64,000 nt of DNA from Verrucomicrobiia bacterium (GTDB taxonomy: Bacteria > Verrucomicrobiota > Verrucomicrobiia > Verrucomicrobiales > Akkermansiaceae), in assembly GCA_947462875.1 (NCBI GenBank), contig CANHQJ010000003.1, positions 124,001 to 188,000 on the forward strand. The letters run 5' to 3'. Positions within the stretch are counted from its first letter, which is position 1. Each line of letters opens with the position of its first letter. The notes beneath the pieces were generated by a model. The model worked only from the letters and a program-made list of their open reading frames with translations, ran no database searches and had not been told where the DNA came from. Shown here one piece after another: positions 57,483 to 64,000 of the stretch. The position numbers and the translations under genes were made by a program.

Positions 57483-59975
57483 ATGAGCGGCACCGAACTT
57501 ACTCCGATGATGGCCCAGTACCAGGCCATGCGACGGACTTTGCCCGCGGACATCATCCTGCTCTATCGCCTCGGGGATTTCTACGAAATGTTTTTCGAGG
57601 ATGCCAAGACCGCCGCCCCGATTCTCAACGTCGCTCTCACCAAACGCCATCTCGTGCCGATGTGCGGCATCCCCTGGCACGCGGCGGAGTCATACATCGC
57701 CCGGCTCGTCAAGGCCGGCAAGCGCGTGGCCATCGCGGAACAGACCTCCGACCCCAAGCCCGGCAAACTCGTGGAACGCGAGATCGCCCGCATCCTCACC
57801 GCTGGCTCGATCGATGACCTCAATCTGCTTGATCACCAGCGCTCGAACTACCTTGCCGCCGTTTACCTGCAGGGGAAAAAAATCGGACTTGCCTGCATCG
57901 ATCACTCCACGGGCGAATTCACCGTCGGCGAGTATCTCGATCTCGCCCAACTCCAGGACGAGCTCGGACGCCTCACTCCGGCCGAGCTGCTCATACCCGA
58001 GGATCAAACGGCAACCTTCGGCGCACTGCCGAACGCGCTCGCCTACGAGGGATACGCGTTTCTTCCCGGTCAGGCGCAGCAACTTCTGCTCGATCATTTC
58101 GCCGTGCAATCGCTCGATGGTTTCGGCTGCAGCCACCTCACGGCGGCCATCGGCGCGGCGGGTGCGACGCTCCACTACCTCATTCACCAACTCCGCCGCA
58201 ACTGCACCCACGTGCGTTCGCTGCGCGTGCGGGAGTCGCTGGAGACGATGCTCATCGATGCCGCCTCGCAACGCAATCTCGACCTCGTCGAATCGCGCTC
58301 GGGCCGCGAGCACACGCTGCTCGGCGTGATGGATCGCACCCACACGCCCATGGGCGCGCGCTTGCTGCGCGAATGGATCCTTCACCCCTCACGCCAGATT
58401 TCCCTGCTGCTGGAGCGCCAGGACTTTATCGCCGCCCTGCTCGCGGAGCCATTCGTGCTCTCGAAATGCCGCGAGTCCCTGCGTCAGATCCGCGACATCG
58501 AGCGCACCACCAGCCGCCTCGCCCAGGGCGCGGGAAACGCCCGCGATTTGCAGCAGTTGACGCATTCGCTCGACTGCATCCCGCCGCTCAAGGAAGACCT
58601 GCTCGCGCTACCCATCGCCCCCGCGCAATCGCAACGCATCATCGCCCAGCTCCACGATTTTTCGGATCTAAGGAAAATTTTCACCCAGGCGCTGGCCGAC
58701 GAACCTCCCGCCCAGCTCAAAGAAGGAGGCATGATCCGCGACGGCTACTCCGCTGAGCTCGATGAACTCCGCAGCATCTCCCGCGATGGCAAGGGCTGGA
58801 TCGCCAGGTTGCAGGAATCGGAACGTCAGCGCACGGGCATCGATACCCTGAAAATCAAGTTCAACAACGTCTTCGGCTATTTCATCGAAATCACCAGTTC
58901 CAAGCTGGCGAAAGTGCCCGAGGACTACACCCGCAAGCAAACCCTCGCCAATGCCGAGCGCTACATCACGCCCGGATTGAAAGAGATGGAGCAAAAAGTG
59001 TTAGGCTCCGAGGAGCGCTCGAAACAACTCGAATACGAACTGTTCCTGCAACTGCGCGGCAAGGTAAGCGAGCACCTCGATGCCCTGCAATCCTGTGCCG
59101 CCGCCATCGCCACCCTCGATGTGCTGTGCGCCCTGGCCGAGACCGCGCAGCGCTTCCGCCACGTGCGCCCGCAGCTGGTGGAGAGCAAACAACTCCTCAT
59201 CGTCAACGGCCGCCATCCCGTGCTGGAGCAAACCCTCGTCGGTGAAACCTTCGTGCCGAACGATACCACCATCGATCCACAGGACTCGCTGCTCCACATC
59301 ATCACCGGCCCGAACATGGCGGGAAAATCCACCTACATCCGCCAAGTGGCTCTCATCACCCTGATGGCGCAGATCGGCGCTTACGTGCCGGCGGATTCTG
59401 CTACGATAGGCATAGTAGATCGGATCTTCTGCCGCGTCGGCGCCTCGGATGACATATCGCGCGGGCAATCGACCTTCATGGTGGAAATGAATGAGACCGC
59501 GCTCATCCTGAACAACGCCACCGAGGCCTCGCTGGTCATCCTCGACGAGATCGGCCGCGGCACCGCCACCTTCGACGGCCTCTCGATCGCCTGGGCCGTC
59601 GCCGAGCATCTGCACGACCTGACGAAGTGCCGCACGCTTTTCGCCACGCACTACCACGAGCTCACCGACCTCACCAACACCCGCCCGGCAGTAGCGAATT
59701 TCAACGTGGCCGTGCGCGAGTGGAACGACGAAATCATTTTCCTGCGCAAAATCCTCCCCGGCTGCGCCGATAAGTCCTACGGCATCCAGGTCGCCCGGCT
59801 CGCCGGCTTGCCGCAGCCGGTCATCGACCGCGCCAAGGCCATCCTCAGCCACCTCGAGCTACACTCCACCCGCCCCGAGGCGCGCAAAGAAGGCCCCAAG
59901 GCCAAAAACACCCGCAACAACACCTCCCTGCCCGAAGCCAATCCCCCGCAAATGGATCTCTTCGGCAGTTGGTAG
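57483..59975 (+). CDS. mutS: DNA mismatch repair protein MutS, 830 aa
   Basis: All domains are present: mismatch-reading GDFYEMFFEDA (Phe-x-Glu near residue 30), MutS II-IV regions, and the ABC ATPase with Walker A GPNMAGKST, signature DDISRGQSTFMVEM and Walker B SLVILDEIGRGTATFDG. A C-terminal QMDLFGSW fits a beta-clamp-binding motif. Recognises mispairs and recruits MutL. Starts 78 bp after the regulator remnant; no mutL in view. Confidence 0.97.
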   Translation: MSGTELTPMMAQYQAMRRTLPADIILLYRLGDFYEMFFEDAKTAAPILNVALTKRHLVPMCGIPWHAAESYIARLVKAGKRVAIAEQTSDPKPGKLVEREIARILTAGSIDDLNLLDHQRSNYLAAVYLQGKKIGLACIDHSTGEFTVGEYLDLAQLQDELGRLTPAELLIPEDQTATFGALPNALAYEGYAFLPGQAQQLLLDHFAVQSLDGFGCSHLTAAIGAAGATLHYLIHQLRRNCTHVRSLRVRESLETMLIDAASQRNLDLVESRSGREHTLLGVMDRTHTPMGARLLREWILHPSRQISLLLERQDFIAALLAEPFVLSKCRESLRQIRDIERTTSRLAQGAGNARDLQQLTHSLDCIPPLKEDLLALPIAPAQSQRIIAQLHDFSDLRKIFTQALADEPPAQLKEGGMIRDGYSAELDELRSISRDGKGWIARLQESERQRTGIDTLKIKFNNVFGYFIEITSSKLAKVPEDYTRKQTLANAERYITPGLKEMEQKVLGSEERSKQLEYELFLQLRGKVSEHLDALQSCAAAIATLDVLCALAETAQRFRHVRPQLVESKQLLIVNGRHPVLEQTLVGETFVPNDTTIDPQDSLLHIITGPNMAGKSTYIRQVALITLMAQIGAYVPADSATIGIVDRIFCRVGASDDISRGQSTFMVEMNETALILNNATEASLVILDEIGRGTATFDGLSIAWAVAEHLHDLTKCRTLFATHYHELTDLTNTRPAVANFNVAVREWNDEIIFLRKILPGCADKSYGIQVARLAGLPQPVIDRAKAILSHLELHSTRPEARKEGPKAKNTRNNTSLPEANPPQMDLFGSW

Positions 59976-60010
59976 TCTGTTGCAGCACACCGATCACACG
60001 AACAACAATC

Positions 60011-61492
60011 ATGAAACCCACCGCATTCCTGCTCGCTTGCATGGTAGCCTTCTCGTTCCTTTCCGCCGATGAAAAGCCGAACATCATCATCATCATGGCC
60101 GACGATCTCGGCTGGGGGGACATCTCCTGCAGCGGCGCCACCGCCCTCAAGACACCGCACATCGATCAACTTGCGGCAGAGGGCGTGCGTTTCACCAGCG
60201 GCTACTGCTCGGCATCGACCTGCACACCCACCCGCTACTCCTTGCTCACCGGCACCTACGCGTTCCGCGCGAAAAACACCGGCATCGCCCCGCCGAACGG
60301 GCCCGCCATCATCAAGCCGGGCACCACGACCTTCGCCTCGCTTGTCAAGCAGAGCGGCTATCAGTCCGCGGTCATCGGCAAATGGCACCTTGGCCTCGGC
60401 GATCCCAAGCCCGACTGGAATGGCGAGTTGAAACCAGGTCCGCTGGAAATCGGTTTCGATCACTGCCTGCTGCTGCCCACCACCAACGACCGCGTTCCGC
60501 AGGTCTATGTGGAAGACCACCGCGTGCGCCATCTCGACCCCGCCGATCCGCTCTGGGTCGGCGATAAAATCCCCTCGCCCGATCACCCCACCGGCATCAC
60601 TCACCGCAACACTCTCAAGCTCGACTGGAGCCACGGCCACAACAACACCATCCACAACGGCATCAGCCGCATCGGCTTCTACACCGGTGGACAAAAGGCA
60701 CGCTACCGCGATGAAGACCTCGCCGACGAGTGGGTGAATCAGTCGAAAAAGTGGATCGCCGCGAAAAAAGACCAGCCCTTTCTGCTCTTCTTCGCCGCGC
60801 ATGACATCCACGTCCCGCGCATGCCGCATGAGAGATTCCACGGGAAAAGCGGTCTCGGTCTGCGCGGCGATTCCATCCTGCAGTTCGATTGGTGCGTGGG
60901 TGAGCTGATGAAGACCATCGAGGAACACAAGCTCTCGGAAAAAACCCTATTCATTCTCTGCTCCGATAATGGCCCGGTGCTGGATGATGGCTACAAGGAC
61001 GAAGCGGTGGAAAAACTCGGCACGCACACACCGTCGGGCCCCTATCGCGGCGGCAAGTATTCCGTCTTCGAGGGCGGCACACGCACCCCCTTCATCACCC
61101 GCTGGAAAGGCCGCATCACTCCCGGTGTTTCGGATCAGGTCGTCTGCACCATCGATCTCCCCGCCAGCCTCGCGCGGCTCACCGGCGCGAAGATTCCCGC
61201 GGATGCCTGTCTCGACAGCCAGAATATCCTCCCCGCCTTGTTGGGAGAAAAGGACGCCAAGGGCCGCGAAGTCCTTTTGCAGCAGGACAACAACGGCAAA
61301 AGCTTCGGACTGCGCGCGGGAAAATGGAAGTTGGTGCGGGAAAAGAACAATGAGAAACAGAGCCACCAGCTCTTCAATCTCGAAAAAGACCCCAGCGAAA
61401 AAACCAATGTCGCCGCAGAGTTTCCCGAGGAACGCAAACGCCTTGTCGCCCTGCTCGATAGCATTCTCAAAGAGCGCACGCGCCGCCCCTAA
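60011..61492 (+). CDS. Secreted arylsulfatase, 493 aa
   Basis: ATG 60011 gives a signal peptide (first 19 residues). Metal site NIIIIMADDLGWGDISC; active-site motif CTPTR at 71-75 (Cys71 for formylglycine); YQSAVIGKWHLGLGDPK and LFILCSDNGP are later family signatures. The C-terminal R-x-G-x-W-K-L-V-R-E is also typical. Substrate unknown; the next sulfatase follows after 11 bp, so the pair is co-transcribed. Confidence 0.93.
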   Translation: MKPTAFLLACMVAFSFLSADEKPNIIIIMADDLGWGDISCSGATALKTPHIDQLAAEGVRFTSGYCSASTCTPTRYSLLTGTYAFRAKNTGIAPPNGPAIIKPGTTTFASLVKQSGYQSAVIGKWHLGLGDPKPDWNGELKPGPLEIGFDHCLLLPTTNDRVPQVYVEDHRVRHLDPADPLWVGDKIPSPDHPTGITHRNTLKLDWSHGHNNTIHNGISRIGFYTGGQKARYRDEDLADEWVNQSKKWIAAKKDQPFLLFFAAHDIHVPRMPHERFHGKSGLGLRGDSILQFDWCVGELMKTIEEHKLSEKTLFILCSDNGPVLDDGYKDEAVEKLGTHTPSGPYRGGKYSVFEGGTRTPFITRWKGRITPGVSDQVVCTIDLPASLARLTGAKIPADACLDSQNILPALLGEKDAKGREVLLQQDNNGKSFGLRAGKWKLVREKNNEKQSHQLFNLEKDPSEKTNVAAEFPEERKRLVALLDSILKERTRRP

Positions 61493-61503
61493 CAAAGGAA
61501 CCC

Positions 61504-63003
61504 ATGAAAGCCCTTATCCACGCCATCATCGCGCTCACCATCGTCATCGCGCCCGCCTACGCTGCGGCTCCAAACATCGTGATCTTTCTCGTGGATGACA
61601 TGGGCGTGATGGACACGTCCGTGCCCTTTCTCACCGATGAATCCGGCGCGCCGAAAGTACATCCGCTCAACCAATGGTATCGCACGCCGAACATGGAGCG
61701 CTTGGCAAAACACGGCATCCGCTTCCCGCAATTTTGTGCGATGAGTGTTTGTTCGCCCACCCGTGTTTCCATTCTCACCGGGCAGAATGCCGCCCGTCAC
61801 CACGTGACCAATTGGATCAACCCCGATGCCAACAACCACGGTCCTCAGGGGCCGCGTGATTGGGACTGGAAAGGACTGGAAAAAACCGACACCACCCTGC
61901 CAAAAATTCTGCGTCAGCAAGGTTATCGCACCATCCATGTGGGCAAAGGACATTTCGGCCCCAACCGCACCGAGGGCTCGGATCCGGTCAATCTCGGCTT
62001 TGATGTCAACATAGCCGGCAACTCCTATGGCCAGCCCGGCAGCTACTACGGGGAAAAAAATTACGGCAAGGGCAGCAAACAAGCGGTGCCTCATCTCGAT
62101 GCCTATCATGGCTCCAACACCTTCCTCACTGAAGCCCTCTCGCTGGAAGCCAACAAGCAGATCGATGCCAGCATCCGCGACAAAAAACCGTTTTTCCTCT
62201 ACTTCGCCCAGTATGCCGTGCACGCCCCGTTCCAAGCGAATCCGCGTTTTGCCGCGCACTATGCGGACGCAAAACAATCCCCCGCCGCCAAGGCCTTCGC
62301 CACCCTGATCGAGAGTATGGATGAATCGCTCGGCATGCTGCTCGATCATCTGGAAAAAACGGGCCAAGCGGAAAATACACTGGTTTTTTTCCTGGGTGAC
62401 AATGGCAGCGATTCCCCGCTGGGCGAGGCGCACAACGTCGGCAGCTCCGCTCCGCTGCGCGGCAAAAAGGGATCGCATTATGAAGGCGGCATGCGTGTGC
62501 CTTTCATCGCCGCCTGGGCCAAACCCGCCGCCGCGAATCCTCACCAACAAGCGCTGCCCATCGCCGCAAACGCGGTGCAGCCGCATCTCGCGTCGGTGAT
62601 CGACCTTTTCCCGACCGTTCTGGATGTGACTCAAGGCAAAGCCCCCGCCTCCCACCAGCCCGACGGACAAAGCCTGCGTGTGTTGCTCGGCGGCAAGGAC
62701 GACCCCGCCCACAGTGATGCGTTCCTCATGCACTACCCTCACGCCCCGCACCGCAGCGACTACTGGACCAGCCTACGCCAGGGCGAATGGAAGGTGATCT
62801 ACCATTACCTCCCCGGCGCCAAGGGCAAGCACTACCAGTTATTCCATCTCAAGAACGATCCCTACGAGCAGCAGGATCTCGCGGAAAAAGATCAGGCCAC
62901 CCTGGCGCGCATGATGAAACTTCTCATCGATTCGTTAGAGCAACACAAGGCGCAATACCCGCACGACAAAGAAGGCAAAGAACTGCGCCCCAAGCTGCCC
63001 TGA
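61504..63003 (+). CDS. Secreted arylsulfatase, 499 aa
   Basis: Signal peptide MKALIHAIIALTIVIAPAYA; NIVIFLVDDMGVMD; active-site motif CSPTR at residues 83-87 with Cys83 for formylglycine; TIHVGKGHFGPNRTEG and FFLGDNGSDSP. It differs from the upstream sulfatase in the insert regions, so a distinct sulfated substrate is likely. Ends 1 bp before the convergent phosphate transporter. Confidence 0.93.
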   Translation: MKALIHAIIALTIVIAPAYAAAPNIVIFLVDDMGVMDTSVPFLTDESGAPKVHPLNQWYRTPNMERLAKHGIRFPQFCAMSVCSPTRVSILTGQNAARHHVTNWINPDANNHGPQGPRDWDWKGLEKTDTTLPKILRQQGYRTIHVGKGHFGPNRTEGSDPVNLGFDVNIAGNSYGQPGSYYGEKNYGKGSKQAVPHLDAYHGSNTFLTEALSLEANKQIDASIRDKKPFFLYFAQYAVHAPFQANPRFAAHYADAKQSPAAKAFATLIESMDESLGMLLDHLEKTGQAENTLVFFLGDNGSDSPLGEAHNVGSSAPLRGKKGSHYEGGMRVPFIAAWAKPAAANPHQQALPIAANAVQPHLASVIDLFPTVLDVTQGKAPASHQPDGQSLRVLLGGKDDPAHSDAFLMHYPHAPHRSDYWTSLRQGEWKVIYHYLPGAKGKHYQLFHLKNDPYEQQDLAEKDQATLARMMKLLIDSLEQHKAQYPHDKEGKELRPKLP

Positions 63004-64000
63004 TCAGGGGAGCCATCCGCAGACTTGGAACAGCTTGACCATCAGGTAGCCCACCAACGCGGCTGCGGGCAAGGTCAGCACCCAGGCCCAAATGATGCGC
63101 TCTACGAGCGATAATTTCAGCGCATTGAAACGCTTGGCGCAGCCCACGCCCATGATGGCGGTGGTGATGCTGTGGGTGGTGGATACCGTCATGCCCATGC
63201 TTCCCGTGACCGCCAGCAACGTCGCGGCCGTGGTTTCGGCGGCGAATCCATGCACGGGATGCAGCTTGACCATCTTGTGGCCCAGCGTCTTGATGATTTT
63301 CCAACCACCCGCTGCGGTGCCCGCGGCCATCGTCAGGGCGCAGATGATCTTGATCCAGGCAGGAACGTCGGGCGAGAGGTCCTTGACTTTGCCCGCAGCC
63401 ACCGTGATCGGCACCTTCTTCGCGGCAGTCGCACCCGCCATTTCGGCATCGAGCGTTTTTTTCCAATCGGTGAATTTCGCCGCCACCATCTTGCCCACCA
63501 CCGGTGTTTTGGGCAACCAACGCCGGGCTTCCTGATCCAACAAATCGGCATGGGTTTTCCGCGCAGCGGCCATGGTGCGCTGCGAGGCCTCGCTCTGGCC
63601 CGCTTCATCATAGGCGTAGGCCGATAGGGTGAGGAACGCTTCGCGGAACTCGCCATTTTTCAAACGCAGCGCCTCGCTTTCCAGAACAGCGGCCGCACCG
63701 GCGAGAGTCTCTTCCGATAGGTCCTTCGTCTGCAGGGACTTGAGCGCTTTCTCGGCTTGCTGGGTTTTGTCCATTTTCAGGAAGGAGCACCAGTCAGGCA
63801 ATTCCTGGAAACTTCCCGCTGCCGTCGCCGTGACGAGCGCGAGAGTGATCACGCCCATGGTTTTTTGCGCATCGGCCAGACCGTGGGCAAAGCCCATGTA
63901 AGCGGCACTGACAATCTGCGCCTTGCCAAAAAACCGGTTCACAAAGCGCGGGCGGGCACTGCGCAGCAGCAGGTAAAACAAGCCCATGACGATGAATCCG
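63004..64000 (-). CDS. Pit-family inorganic phosphate transporter with large soluble insert (5' end beyond window)
   Basis: The frame is open through the right edge (G-F-I-V-M-G-L-F precedes the first internal Met). First-half signature: GFAHGLADAQKTMGVITLAL; second-half: ALTMAAGTAAGGWKIIKTLG, HPVHGFAAETTAATLLAVTG and TVSTTHSITTAIMGVGCAKR. Between them lies about 140 residues of helical soluble sequence rich in Ala/Glu/Lys (EKALKSLQTKDLSEETLAGA, REAFLTLSAYAYDEAGQSEA). Transports phosphate with H+ or Na+ through the membrane. Confidence 0.85.
   Translation of the reverse strand, partial: GFIVMGLFYLLLRSARPRFVNRFFGKAQIVSAAYMGFAHGLADAQKTMGVITLALVTATAAGSFQELPDWCSFLKMDKTQQAEKALKSLQTKDLSEETLAGAAAVLESEALRLKNGEFREAFLTLSAYAYDEAGQSEASQRTMAAARKTHADLLDQEARRWLPKTPVVGKMVAAKFTDWKKTLDAEMAGATAAKKVPITVAAGKVKDLSPDVPAWIKIICALTMAAGTAAGGWKIIKTLGHKMVKLHPVHGFAAETTAATLLAVTGSMGMTVSTTHSITTAIMGVGCAKRFNALKLSLVERIIWAWVLTLPAAALVGYLMVKLFQVCGWLP

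Overview
The window looks like a chromosomal segment of a Verrucomicrobiota bacterium carrying one complete-looking transposable (Mu-type) prophage. The taxonomic guess rests on family content: secreted sulfatases, a giant autotransporter-associated beta-strand-repeat protein ending in the 'DPDADGFGNLLEYVLGGNP' type tail common in that phylum, a PAS-AraC regulator, and a chromosomal RsmH with an N-terminal extension. No rRNA, tRNA or CRISPR array was seen.

Left host arm (1-25.46 kb): 5' part of murG (minus); a CYTH phosphatase-like protein; a single-pass OmpA-domain protein; a small DUF2934-like protein; glnB (PII) behind a textbook sigma-54 site and before a strong terminator; a DUF4239 membrane protein; a sensor kinase/FixJ-type regulator pair; a secreted sulfatase, a HAD hydrolase and an aquaporin; a six-gene envelope cluster (SnoaL-like, Ser/Pro/His-rich TPR, DUF4105, STAS-like, lipase-like lipoprotein, SYLF) closed by tandem terminators; a MazG-like pyrophosphohydrolase overlapping rsmH; a cytochrome P450; and a 1941-residue beta-repeat protein.

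Prophage (about 25,460-56,909; 31.4 kb): it sits inside a PAS-AraC regulator gene. The 5' part is at 25,182-25,459 and the 3' part at 56,910-57,404. The 8 bp ACCGCCAC is present at both junctions, and removing the element with one copy restores one frame of 254 codons. Related 18-19 bp sites at both ends look like transposase-binding sites. The map is divergent from a control region at 44.2-46.3 kb. Late genes run leftward: holin-like, amidase, terminase small/large, portal, protease/scaffold, decoration, major capsid, gp36-like, Mu-F-like head protein with an ADP-ribosyltransferase-like C-terminus, gpG-like, tail proteins, fibre, tape measure, tail hub. Early genes run rightward: RHH regulator, small genes, DUF3102 protein, MuA-type transposase, MuB-type ATPase, small accessory genes, HNH protein, GemA-like candidate, Dam methylase. 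No sheath or contractile-tail genes were recognised, so a siphovirus-like transposable phage is inferred. Ten gene junctions carry arrays of a 7-bp unit (TGATCAC/TGCTCAC type), often supplying the upstream stop codon and ending right before the next ATG. Two small minus-strand genes lie antisense within the early operon, and an exported protein and a tiny acidic antisense gene look like accessory cargo.

Right host arm (56.91-64 kb): remainder of the broken regulator, mutS, two secreted sulfatases in tandem, and the 3' part of a Pit-family phosphate transporter with a large soluble insert.
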